Of a DNA stretch of 64,000 nucleotides, positions 8,828 to 17,229 are shown in pieces. Positions within the stretch are counted from its first letter, which is position 1. Each line of letters opens with the position of its first letter. The notes below the pieces were generated by a model. It searched no databases. It was given only the letters and a program-made list of their open reading frames with translations, and was not told where the DNA came from. The position numbers and the translations under genes are program-made. The DNA comes from Glaciecola sp965660815 (GTDB taxonomy: Bacteria; Pseudomonadota; Gammaproteobacteria; Enterobacterales; Alteromonadaceae), in contig CBFIBG010000089.1 of NCBI GenBank assembly GCA_965660815.1, positions 191,433 through 255,432 of the forward strand. Reading direction: 5' to 3'.

Positions 8828-9913
8828 ATGGCAAATATTGCAATATTGATAGACTCATTGGCTGGAGGCGGCGCTGAAAAGGTAATGTTAACACTCGCAT
8901 CTACCTTGCTTCGAGCTCAACACAAAGTTTACTTTTTTTCCTTAAAAAATACAGTCGCATACGACCTAGAAGAAGGCATAAAGGTTATTTTTCCTCTCAG
9001 TGGATATAACAAAACGCTTCGAGGTTATGGAAAAAGAAAGGAACAAGCAGCATTGGTTAAAAAAAGTGTGGCTGAAATCGAATCGAAGATAGGCCAATTC
9101 GACTTAGTATTAATCAATCTTTTTGAAGCAATGAAAGTGGCGCAGGTTTGTGACTTTGCAAACAGTTACTACATAATACATCGAGATATCGAAAGTGAGC
9201 TTTCACGCGAACTTAAGCTGGGACCCATCAAATATTTTTATATGAGAAGAGTCGTTAAACAGTTGACGGGTAAACATTTAATCACGGTGTCGAAGCAATT
9301 AGTCACCAACATCCAAAGTTCCAATCTATTTAAGCCTGCGAGTGTAAAATGCATTTACAACCCTATTAATACCAAGCTAATACAGTCGCTTTGTGCACAA
9401 ACGCTGAATGAATATCCAAAGCATTTTATTTTACATGTGGGCAGAGCCGCTAAAGCCAAACGACATGATATTTTATTTCAAGCGATGCACCAAGTATGCT
9501 CGGATGTCGTGCTTGTTTGTTTAGCTCAACGGACGAAAAAGTTAGAGAAGTTAGCCAAAAAACATAAGATATCTGATCGCGTAATATTGCCAGGCTTCCA
9601 ACAAAACCCTTACGCGTGGATGGCTAGAGCTAAAGCGGTAGTGTTAAGTTCAGATTTTGAAGGATTGCCTACGGTGTTAATTGAAGCTTTAGCCTGTGGC
9701 ACAAAAATTGTGTCCACCGATTGTCCCACTGGCCCCAATGAAATTTTAACTGGCCACCTAAAAAATTATTTAACGCCTATGGGGGACCCTCAAGCATTAG
9801 CCAATGCAATTAATCACGCTATAAACGATGATAAAATTGGCGAACCCCCAATATTAAACCTTGTGGCACCAGATAAAGTTGCTGAACAGTACTTGTCTTT
9901 AATACATCAGTAA
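8828..9913 (+). CDS. Glycosyltransferase family 4 (GT-B fold)
   Basis: A 361-residue cytosolic or membrane-associated glycosyltransferase. The N-terminal domain starts with the Rossmann strand IAILIDSLAGGGAEKV, whose GGGAEKV loop is typical of GT4 enzymes making LPS or capsule. The C-terminal nucleotide-sugar domain begins with ILHVGRAAKAKRHD near 199 and contains the E-x7-E motif (EGLPTVLIE) near 275, followed by ACG and TDCPTGPNEIL. It would add a sugar from an activated donor to a surface glycan. Donor and acceptor cannot be told. It is an isolated gene without a surrounding polysaccharide cluster. Confidence 0.9.
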   Translation: MANIAILIDSLAGGGAEKVMLTLASTLLRAQHKVYFFSLKNTVAYDLEEGIKVIFPLSGYNKTLRGYGKRKEQAALVKKSVAEIESKIGQFDLVLINLFEAMKVAQVCDFANSYYIIHRDIESELSRELKLGPIKYFYMRRVVKQLTGKHLITVSKQLVTNIQSSNLFKPASVKCIYNPINTKLIQSLCAQTLNEYPKHFILHVGRAAKAKRHDILFQAMHQVCSDVVLVCLAQRTKKLEKLAKKHKISDRVILPGFQQNPYAWMARAKAVVLSSDFEGLPTVLIEALACGTKIVSTDCPTGPNEILTGHLKNYLTPMGDPQALANAINHAINDDKIGEPPILNLVAPDKVAEQYLSLIHQ

Positions 9914-10044
9914 ACAATACGATTACCTTGGGGTTTGATAAAGCCAAACGATTGAAAGCATGTGACCATTACAGCCCAATAATGAGTTAAAAAAGTCGAT
10001 TACGCATAATTGCGATAGCCACATGCTTGGTTTGGTTCACCTTG

Positions 10045-12159
10045 TTAAAAGCTATAAGTCGCTGATAAGCGAAAGTTTCTTGGCAAACCTGGTTGCACCC
10101 AAACGTCGGCAAACGAATTAACGTAGTGCGTTTCATCAAACAAATTGTTTACTTCTGCGCGCAGTGCTAAGGAGTTTGTTACATCATAGTTTGCAAAGGC
10201 TCTAGCTATGGTGTAGCTCGGTAATTCAAAGTTTGTCCCAAAGAAACCGTTACGATCCCCTACATGCACGATACCACCACCGTAATCGAAGTCGCGACCA
10301 TTTAAGTTAATGTATTTTACTAGTTGAAGAGAAAGCTGCTGTTCAGGTATGTTTAATAATGAACTACCCGCTTCTACAGTAAACCCGAAATTAGCATCAA
10401 AAAATTCATTTTCAGTTTGCGCGTCGACATACGTATACGACGCCCACAATTCAAGCCCATCGGCAATTTCACCTTTTATATCAATCTCAATACCTTTGCT
10501 GGTTGCTTCACCAATGGCTGCACTAGTGAAGGCTGCAGGGTCATCGACGACTAAAATATTCTCTTGTTCTACGTTAAAGACGGCAACTGTGCCAAAAATG
10601 TCACCATCGTTAAGCGTGAATTTAACGCCCGCTTCCATGGATAAAGACTGATTAGGCTCAAACCCGTTTCCATTGGCATCACTACCAGAAAGTGGGCGAA
10701 AGTTTTCACCATAGGCGGCATAGATAGAAAGGGTGTCAGACGTTTCGTAAACAATACCAAATTGAGGACTGATTCGAGTTTCTGTCACAGTGGTGATTGT
10801 GTTTGAAAGACGATTGATTAACTCTTGGTCATAATCGTCATAACGCGCCCCAATGCGGATGTCGAGTTTATCCGTAATGCTAATTTGATCTTGAAAAAAA
10901 ATGCCTACAGACTTTTGAGTTTCCACTCTATCAGTATTTGGAGCAGGGTCAGGCAGTTCATAGGCTCCATATACAGGGTTGAAAACGTTAATAGCTTGAT
11001 CGACGAAGCTTGACCCACGTGCACGTAAAATAACTTGCTCATTCTCAAACTCGTCAGAATCTATCCCCACTATAATTCTGTGTTCTAAACCAGCAAGCTC
11101 AAAACTACCTGTCATCTCTGCTCTAAAAACTTGATAAGTTGCATCGTAATCTCTCGTTCTGCGGAATCGGTCAATTTCACCATCCTCATTTAGATCTCGA
11201 AAATTAGTTTCTGTTGCCGCGCCTTCTAAAGATGTATCTCGATAATTGAAGCCTAATAGGGCACTCCAATTTTCGTTAATATCGTGCTGAAATTCCAATT
11301 GGTGGCCTAGCACATCTGCTTGTATAGGACCGTCGCCTGGCTCACCAAGGAAACGACTCTCTGGAATCAGACCTAGTACACCCTCTATCGCAATCACTCC
11401 ACGGTCAAACGGCACTTCTTGATGGCTATATTCCATTTCATAAACCAATTGACTGTCATCATTAATATTCCAAGCAATCGACGGACTCATCCCCTGAGCG
11501 GATGTCTCAATGGTATCTCTGAAACTTTCTGCATCTTCATAATATCCAACCAAACGCACGGCAACATCGTCTGCGATTGGCGTGGTATAGTCTAAGTCAG
11601 CTCTGTACGTAGAAAAACTGCCAACAGACAAACGCGCATAGCCCTCAGTATCAAATGTAGGACGCTTAGTCACTAGGTTTATGGTTCCACCAGGCTCTCC
11701 TCTTCCAAATAACGCGGCTCTGGGTCCTTTAAGTACTTCCACAGATTCAATACCAGATAAATCACGTGCCCCACCAAAGCCGCGTCCAGCATTAAAACCA
11801 TTTACTAAATAATTACTAGGTAAGTTTTCATCCCCTACAAACCCTCTCACGGCAAAACTATTCCATAATCCACCAAAGTTGTTTTGCCTGGCAACTGAGC
11901 TAGATAAGTCTAATGCCTGTGATAAATCCAGTGCTCCTGCATTAAGTAAAGTGTCGTTATCTATGGTCAATTCGGACTGCGGTGTTTCAAGTGCAGCAAA
12001 CTTACCTCTGTAAGCTTGGCGAGCGCCTATTATTTCAATGCTTTCAATTTCATCCGCGCTTTGTTGTTGAGCGACAGCATTTGTACTGAGTGACATGGTC
12101 ATTGCACCGGCAACCAATGTCGCTAAATAGCTTATTTTATATCCTTTTGATAATCCCAT
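10045..12159 (-). CDS. TonB-dependent outer-membrane receptor (siderophore/metallophore type), probably Zur-regulated
   Basis: A 704-residue receptor. A signal peptide ends at AVAQ near residue 31. A TonB-box-like IESIEIIG follows, then the plug with VRGF, IESVEVLKGPRAALFGRGEPGG and INLVTKRP. The remainder is a 22-strand-type beta-barrel ending in RLSATYSF with the expected terminal Phe. The plug resembles ferric-siderophore receptors. It lies 89 bases after an ABC permease gene with no visible terminator between, so it is probably the last gene of the operon at 15684. That operon has Zur operators at its promoter, which suggests zinc or a zinc-binding metallophore as cargo. The cargo is inference; the receptor call is firm. 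Confidence 0.93.
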   Translation of the reverse strand: MGLSKGYKISYLATLVAGAMTMSLSTNAVAQQQSADEIESIEIIGARQAYRGKFAALETPQSELTIDNDTLLNAGALDLSQALDLSSSVARQNNFGGLWNSFAVRGFVGDENLPSNYLVNGFNAGRGFGGARDLSGIESVEVLKGPRAALFGRGEPGGTINLVTKRPTFDTEGYARLSVGSFSTYRADLDYTTPIADDVAVRLVGYYEDAESFRDTIETSAQGMSPSIAWNINDDSQLVYEMEYSHQEVPFDRGVIAIEGVLGLIPESRFLGEPGDGPIQADVLGHQLEFQHDINENWSALLGFNYRDTSLEGAATETNFRDLNEDGEIDRFRRTRDYDATYQVFRAEMTGSFELAGLEHRIIVGIDSDEFENEQVILRARGSSFVDQAINVFNPVYGAYELPDPAPNTDRVETQKSVGIFFQDQISITDKLDIRIGARYDDYDQELINRLSNTITTVTETRISPQFGIVYETSDTLSIYAAYGENFRPLSGSDANGNGFEPNQSLSMEAGVKFTLNDGDIFGTVAVFNVEQENILVVDDPAAFTSAAIGEATSKGIEIDIKGEIADGLELWASYTYVDAQTENEFFDANFGFTVEAGSSLLNIPEQQLSLQLVKYINLNGRDFDYGGGIVHVGDRNGFFGTNFELPSYTIARAFANYDVTNSLALRAEVNNLFDETHYVNSFADVWVQPGLPRNFRLSATYSF

Positions 12160-12248
12160 GAATGTAACCCTATAAAATGTAGTAAATGCTAAAAATTAGT
12201 TTCTTCGTACTGTCAAATGAGCATATAAACGCGATGACTATTTTTATT

Positions 12249-13505
12249 TTATTGCTCTTGAACTTCTATAAATTCAGGTAAATCGTCTAACCTTGCTTTA
12301 TCGAAGGATTGCTTGTTGAACAGCCAAGGGTAATAAAACATGCGCAGCGATTTATGGAACTCTCTTATTTCTGATTCATAATCAATGGCTGCAATGACAT
12401 CAGATTCAGCCAGTCTGGTCATGGCGCGTTGAAACAACATTGGAGGCGAGAAAAGCGCAACGTACCCTGCTAGTTGGTATTTTCTAATGGTGGCATTTCG
12501 ATATTGTAGAGAAAGGGGTTGTGTAACTTGGTCACCTACTTGTTGAAATGCGTAGTACCATTCCCATGCGAATCCTTCATTGCGTTTGGTATAATCAAGA
12601 TAACTTGGGTGTGACAAAAAAAACTCATTCATCGTGGTTTCAACTGGCAAATCCCAAGCATCGTTCACAGTTTCTCGCTGTGTAAGTAGGATGTCACCGC
12701 CTTTAGGCGAATGAACGCTATTTTTGATTGCGACATCTCCTAATACTGGTATGACAAAGACAAACAATACCCAAATCCCGATCAGAATAGAGGCAATCCG
12801 CGGTGCGCTGCTCGCTCTTTTACCCAGATAAATACTGAGTATTGTCCAAAATGCAAGATATACAATGGACCATACGGAAACCATAATGACATCAAACAAA
12901 CTGGAACTACTTACCAAAGCACCGATATAAAATGGCAACATTATACAGGCGGACACGCTAATGAATCGGATAATTGCCCTCGCCCCCCATACTGCGGCAA
13001 CAGAGTTTGCGGTCGTGACTAATAGGTCATGTCTGCCGCTAGTTCGTTCGTTGGCGATTAGGTCGTGAAACAATAAAATAATGAACAACGGAGAGAGTGC
13101 GCTTACAACAAAAGTGAAATCTATTTTTCCTGCTTGAGCAAGTTCCGCGTTCTGAGAGTCGCTTTCGTAAATTTGACCTTCTAAAGCTAGCATTCTTATG
13201 CGGTGTTTCCACGGGTAAATATCACGCTGGCCCAAAGAGGCAAACGTCAAATTTGATGGTGCTAAATACGTTAGATGGAAACTGTAATAAGCCAACGAAC
13301 CCGCATCGTTGTATTTGTCTTGAACGCTTGTTCGGTCAATGGCATCGGCTATTTTGAGACGCTCAATGGTTTCGCGTTGCAACGCAACCTCGCTAACCCC
13401 CGTGACCACGGCAAAACCAGATACTAAAAAGCTGCATAATAAAAGCACTGTCACATAGCGCTGACGAAGCATAAAGCGCCACTCTCTCTTTAGGTGCGTC
13501 ATCAT
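12249..13505 (-). CDS. ABC-2 type transporter permease (DUF3526-like), second subunit
   Basis: A 418-residue inner-membrane protein with a first transmembrane segment near residues 14-34, a large extracytoplasmic loop, and a block of five or so segments at about 140-275. The overall plan and the EWRFMLRQR start match ABC-2 permeases of the DUF3526 group. I placed the start at ATG 13505, where AAGGAGG lies 8 bases upstream and the codon overlaps the previous gene's TGA as ATGA; the longer frame is an artefact. It pairs with the preceding permease and the ATPase to form one transporter. A direction of transport (export is usual for ABC-2) cannot be proven. Confidence 0.85.
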   Translation of the reverse strand: MMTHLKREWRFMLRQRYVTVLLLCSFLVSGFAVVTGVSEVALQRETIERLKIADAIDRTSVQDKYNDAGSLAYYSFHLTYLAPSNLTFASLGQRDIYPWKHRIRMLALEGQIYESDSQNAELAQAGKIDFTFVVSALSPLFIILLFHDLIANERTSGRHDLLVTTANSVAAVWGARAIIRFISVSACIMLPFYIGALVSSSSLFDVIMVSVWSIVYLAFWTILSIYLGKRASSAPRIASILIGIWVLFVFVIPVLGDVAIKNSVHSPKGGDILLTQRETVNDAWDLPVETTMNEFFLSHPSYLDYTKRNEGFAWEWYYAFQQVGDQVTQPLSLQYRNATIRKYQLAGYVALFSPPMLFQRAMTRLAESDVIAAIDYESEIREFHKSLRMFYYPWLFNKQSFDKARLDDLPEFIEVQEQ

Positions 13506-14950
13506 AGCAAACGCCTCCTTGCTACTTTGATCAATATCAGCAAAACAATGACCCAAATGACTAGTTGCAAATAAGGTTCTGCTCCCCTGACCAACCGAGT
13601 AGATGGTTTGTCTGTATCAAACTCAAACCCTTCGATCATTTGCCAATTCTCTGAGCTAACTCTCGCCCTGCGATTACCCTCTTTACCCTTGTTACGATTG
13701 ATATCATCTTTGTAACTGAGCTGCTTAATATGCACCTCATTTAATGACTGTACAAAGTTAAGCCTTAAGTTCTCTGTTTCACGGATAAAACGATGATGGG
13801 TTTCTATGCCTGTGCCAGCCGTTAACATTGAGAGCGTGCGTATCGCTATTTGCGGGGATAGCCACCCGAAAGCACGCGCAACTTGAGTCTGTTCTAATTC
13901 GGTTTTCATCCTATCTTCAGCAAACCGATTCAATACTTGACTCATTTGAGCTTCAGAGCGTCGGGCGACCATGCCTCTAAAATTGACAGGTAGATCTTCC
14001 ACCTTATCTACATTGTATTTTTCTAATAATGATTGCCTAAATTGCTTGAAAGCAGGATCATTTGCATTGTGTCCATCACCCAGTTTTCTAAGCTCTGCAA
14101 TCACGGCAAAGTCGGTTTCAATCTTGCCAGTGGCCGGCACCAATACCGATGCACTTGAGCTCGCTATTCTTGGCATAGCAATGCAAAAGAATACCCAAAT
14201 GAAAGTTAATGCAGTGAAGCTTTCGCTATTTTTCGAAAATACGGTAGAGAATAAAACAACGCATAAGGCCCACAAGGATAAGTAGAGCAAATAAGCGAAA
14301 ATAAAACTTAACACAACTAACGGGCTTTCACCTTGTGAAATGGAGAACAAAGCTGACAACGCGAACGGCAGAACAATCAGACAAACGACAGAAAATAGCG
14401 CGATGAACTTGCCACCCAATATCGCGTATTGCGAAGTGCCTTGGGCTAACAAAAATGACAAAGTTTGCGACTCGCGTTCACGACTCACCGCACTGTAGCC
14501 AACTAATATAAGTAACATTGGTGCTAATATTTGGACAACGAATGCTGGGGAGAGCTTGCCCAATGTGGTTAGTCCAGTACCTTGTTTCTGTTCGGCAAAC
14601 ATAGCACTGTTTTGTCTATGGCCTTCTAAAAAAATAGAATTTCCAGTATAGGCATCAACACCAGGATCAAGCATGCTTAAAGGCGATGGCGTTCTAAAAG
14701 CATAATGCCCGTAATGCACCATTCTGTGAGGGTGCCGGTCAGGTTGCTCCATAAAAATCGAATCAGACGTGCTTTGCAAGGCGGTTCTAGCATGGTCTAA
14801 TTCATGCATTTTGAAAGCGGTCACCACAACCGACGAGATCGTCAGTAACAATCCTGTAATCAGTACTGACATCGCAAGTTTTGAGCGAAACCAATAGCGC
14901 CACTCGTCGTGAGCTATGACCAAAAGCTTAGACGCGGATAATGATTTCAT
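13502..14950 (-). CDS. ABC-2 type transporter permease (DUF3526-like), first subunit
   Basis: A 482-residue inner-membrane protein with the same plan as its downstream neighbour: one N-terminal transmembrane segment (about 25-45), a periplasmic loop with LDPGVDAYTGNSIFLE, a cluster of membrane segments from about 155 to 275, a soluble region rich in charged residues, and a last segment near 460 followed by a basic tail. Both ends overlap neighbours by ATGA, so the ATPase and both permeases are translationally coupled. The two permeases are probably an ancient duplication. Confidence 0.86.
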   Translation of the reverse strand: MKSLSASKLLVIAHDEWRYWFRSKLAMSVLITGLLLTISSVVVTAFKMHELDHARTALQSTSDSIFMEQPDRHPHRMVHYGHYAFRTPSPLSMLDPGVDAYTGNSIFLEGHRQNSAMFAEQKQGTGLTTLGKLSPAFVVQILAPMLLILVGYSAVSRERESQTLSFLLAQGTSQYAILGGKFIALFSVVCLIVLPFALSALFSISQGESPLVVLSFIFAYLLYLSLWALCVVLFSTVFSKNSESFTALTFIWVFFCIAMPRIASSSASVLVPATGKIETDFAVIAELRKLGDGHNANDPAFKQFRQSLLEKYNVDKVEDLPVNFRGMVARRSEAQMSQVLNRFAEDRMKTELEQTQVARAFGWLSPQIAIRTLSMLTAGTGIETHHRFIRETENLRLNFVQSLNEVHIKQLSYKDDINRNKGKEGNRRARVSSENWQMIEGFEFDTDKPSTRLVRGAEPYLQLVIWVIVLLILIKVARRRLL

Positions 14951-15684
14951 TTGACGGGCCCTTGTGCAAAAGCCGTGTGCACTTGCTCTGTATCGATACG
15001 ACCATTTTTAGGCGCTTCGAACTCTCCTACAAGCTCTCCCTGTTTGAGTAAGCCGATACGCTGAGCAACCTGACATGCGCCATACACATCGTGAGTTACC
15101 ATTAAAATGGTTGCACCGCTTTTGGCTAACTGAGTAAGTAAGCGGTTGAATTCATCTATGGCTACTGGGTCTAGCCCTGAAGTTGGTTCATCAAGTAAGA
15201 AAATTGGAGCCTGACGAAGCAATGCTAAGGCAATTGCTGTTTTCTGCCTCATACCTTTTGAAAAGGTTTGCAACTGGCGATTTCTCGCATCAGATTGCAA
15301 AGCCACTTGTTCGAAGGCAAGGTCTATTTCATTTGATGATTTTTGTAAGCCAGCAAGGGATAAAAAATATTCTATATTCTCTTTCGCAGTTAAATGCGGA
15401 TACAAACTCGCGTTTTCAGGTAAATAAGCCGCTTCACTTCTTACTAGGTCAATATTATTGGTTACATCTTTGCCATTAACCAATGCCCTCCCGCTCGCTG
15501 GTTTATGAAAACCAAGCAAGGTTTTTAATGTAGTCGACTTGCCTGCTCCATTGCCTCCTAGCAGTGCATAAATCTCGCCTTTTTTAACTGTAAAATTTAA
15601 ACTCTTTAAAACCTTTTGATTGTTTATTTCCACACATAGAGAAGCTAATTTTATTATTATTTCTTGTGTTTTTTGATCAGTCAC
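14947..15684 (-). CDS. ABC transporter ATP-binding protein (CcmA/NosF-like)
   Basis: A 245-residue ATPase. Walker A GGNGAGKST is near residue 42, the signature TFSKGMRQK near 140, Walker B IFLLDEPTSGLD near 160, and the switch His in THD near 197. FSKGMRQK and the short size are typical of ATPases that serve ABC-2 permeases. The start is GTG with a GTGGA sequence upstream. This is the first gene of the operon; two Zur boxes lie immediately upstream and overlap the likely promoter. Confidence 0.93.
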   Translation of the reverse strand: MTDQKTQEIIIKLASLCVEINNQKVLKSLNFTVKKGEIYALLGGNGAGKSTTLKTLLGFHKPASGRALVNGKDVTNNIDLVRSEAAYLPENASLYPHLTAKENIEYFLSLAGLQKSSNEIDLAFEQVALQSDARNRQLQTFSKGMRQKTAIALALLRQAPIFLLDEPTSGLDPVAIDEFNRLLTQLAKSGATILMVTHDVYGACQVAQRIGLLKQGELVGEFEAPKNGRIDTEQVHTAFAQGPVK

Positions 15685-15697
15685 GCCCTGTCCACTT

Positions 15698-15742
15698 GTT
15701 ATATTATAACGTCCTTATAGAAATGTTATAATATAACTGAAA
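15698..15742 (-). promoter_or_regulatory. Tandem Zur (zinc uptake regulator) operators
   Basis: Two copies of the palindromic core GTTATANTATAAC occur at 15698-15710 and 15725-15737, 27 bases centre to centre. The outer copy extends to GAAATGTTATAATATAAC (15720-15737), identical over the left arm and core to the gammaproteobacterial Zur consensus as I recall it. On the minus strand, TATAAT and TATATT words inside the boxes could be -10 elements for the ABC operon, so bound Zur-zinc would block RNA polymerase. The start of the ATPase gene lies only 14 bases from the inner box. Confidence 0.85.
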
Positions 15743-15903
15743 AAAATCAACTCTTTGTTTCGTTGTCGTATTAAATTGCTAACTTTTAACGCTTCGCTTG
15801 ACCGTCATATGTTTTATAGCATCAGTAAAGCGATCCTGTAATTCTTTCAAACTTAGGCTTCTGCTGTTGTAGGACTTTCTTAAATCGCGCCAACACTGAA
15901 GTC

Positions 15904-15924
15904 TATCTTAATGATTTTAAGATA
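15904..15924. promoter_or_regulatory. 8-bp inverted repeat upstream of OB-fold gene
   Basis: TATCTTAA (15904-15911) and TTAAGATA (15917-15924) flank 5 bases. The arms are the same words found inside the longer palindrome at 8702-8739. It lies about 100 bases before the chosen start of the plus-strand gene and might be an operator. Confidence 0.4.
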
Positions 15925-16026
15925 AATATTGTCTGGCTCGAGTTTTGAATGAAGCACTATAAGTTAGCTAAGTCACATTGCTTTCATTTAAAGTTTGTTT
16001 ACAGCTCGATCGAGAGGAAAATTGAT

Positions 16027-16683
16027 ATGATTACCTTGAAAAAATTCTTAGTATTAGCATCTTCATCTGCTTTAGCCGTCCCCGTGCTCGCGGATCAATA
16101 TTACGATGGGCGACCTGACGACCCAAACTTTCTCAGCGAAAGTTCTTGGGCGACATTCTCTGGCACTGTCACTGAAGCAGAGCAAAATGCCTTTACTTTG
16201 GATTATAGCAACGGAGAGATAAGCGTCACGCTTAATGATTTAGAACAAAATCAAGATGCGTATGCTTTTAAAGAGGGGCATGAGGTCACTGTCACTGGTA
16301 AGATAGATAAAACTTTTTTCGACAATTCAATTTTAAATGCGTCGACTGTATATATCGAAGCCTTAAATACGACGCTTTTTTCTGATGCAATGGATGCTCA
16401 AGACCGCATTGCACTTAAGGACAGTAACTATGCGGATTTACAAAATGACACTGTCACATTCATAGGGTGGGTGACGCAAACAAATGAGTTAATGGACACT
16501 GTGACAGTAGACGTCGGCGATGAATTGGTCGAAATCCATCTCGACAATTTAGGCTATGACCCATTTGCAGAAGACGGATTAATCAATATAGATGAAGGCA
16601 GTCGAGTTAAAGTGACCACCTCAATCCAGGATGCGATACACAAAGACTACACCTTTGATGCAATAAATCTGGTCGTTCTATAG
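16027..16683 (+). CDS. Periplasmic protein with two OB-fold-like (NirD/YgiW/BOF-type) domains
   Basis: A 218-residue exported protein. I start it at ATG 16027, which has GAGGAAA upstream and gives a clean signal peptide (basic MITLKK, hydrophobic core, PVLADQ cleavage region); the longer frame adds 26 residues without leader character. The mature part has two beta-rich repeats, at about 38-110 and 140-218, each beginning with a strand like ATFSGTVTEA or VTFIGWVTQT and including VTVTGKID or VKVTTSIQD. This is the pattern of bacterial OB-fold proteins. The YDGRPDDPNF segment after the leader is unplaced. Function is unknown; such proteins often bind small cationic ligands or respond to stress. 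Confidence 0.7.
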   Translation: MITLKKFLVLASSSALAVPVLADQYYDGRPDDPNFLSESSWATFSGTVTEAEQNAFTLDYSNGEISVTLNDLEQNQDAYAFKEGHEVTVTGKIDKTFFDNSILNASTVYIEALNTTLFSDAMDAQDRIALKDSNYADLQNDTVTFIGWVTQTNELMDTVTVDVGDELVEIHLDNLGYDPFAEDGLINIDEGSRVKVTTSIQDAIHKDYTFDAINLVVL

Positions 16684-16709
16684 ATACACAAGCCGCCTAG
16701 CGTCAAAAT

Positions 16710-16931
16710 CTAAGGTTTAGCTGGAACGTCCTTGAGCAGTTTGGCAATTTCTGGCTGCTCGTGTTCTTCAGCTATTTTGACAAGGTAGTGTTTTTGAACA
16801 TGGTCAACCAATTCATCGCTAAGCAACGCCTTCAAGCGCTGTTCATCACCCTGTATGATTGCTTGCTCAATATCTGGCCAGTTTCGTATGTGATGTAGTT
16901 TGTCTTTGCTGACTTCATTTTTATCGGTCAT
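16710..16931 (-). CDS. Hypothetical small protein, 73 residues
   Basis: A short, charged, probably helical cytosolic protein with no recognised domain. The ATG at 16931 has AGGAG 5 bases upstream, a good ribosome-binding site, so I prefer it to a GTG two codons earlier. The pattern of helices (DIEQAIIQGDEQRLKALL, then VKIAEEHEQPEIAKLL) hints at one or two ankyrin-like helical pairs, but this is weak. It is convergent with the OB-fold protein, 26 bases apart. Confidence 0.65.
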   Translation of the reverse strand: MTDKNEVSKDKLHHIRNWPDIEQAIIQGDEQRLKALLSDELVDHVQKHYLVKIAEEHEQPEIAKLLKDVPAKP

Positions 16932-17229
16932 GTACACTCCTAATTTAAGGTTGTTGCTAACGCCGATAAGACCTAAAACGTCGGCTTGGAGGTTTCAATT
17001 ATTGCCAACGAATAAAATACGGATCCAATTCGTCGCTTTTTCTTTTGAAGATATATGAAATATAGCAGAGATTTTCTATCTTCACCTACTTATCGGTTAG
17101 GCTTACTGTGGTTTAGGGGCTGAAAAATTACACAACTATTGCGCTTATTTTGAGCTTAATTGATAGAGCTGAAATTTACGTGTCATAATGACGCTGGCTT
17201 ATCTTATGACATAACAAGAGTCTCTCTTA

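Larger units (their letters stand above)
15685..16026. other. Divergent regulatory region
   Basis: About 340 bases between the ABC operon (minus) and the OB-fold protein (plus). It contains the two Zur boxes (15698-15742) near the ABC operon and a separate inverted repeat (15904-15924) nearer the plus-strand gene. No further gene is seen. Confidence 0.6.

Noticed and set aside
10045..12248. A separate Zur or Fur box directly upstream of the TonB receptor gene
   Set aside because: No match to GTTATANTATAAC or a Fur-like 19-mer in the 89-base gap; control is more likely from the operon promoter at 15.7 kb.
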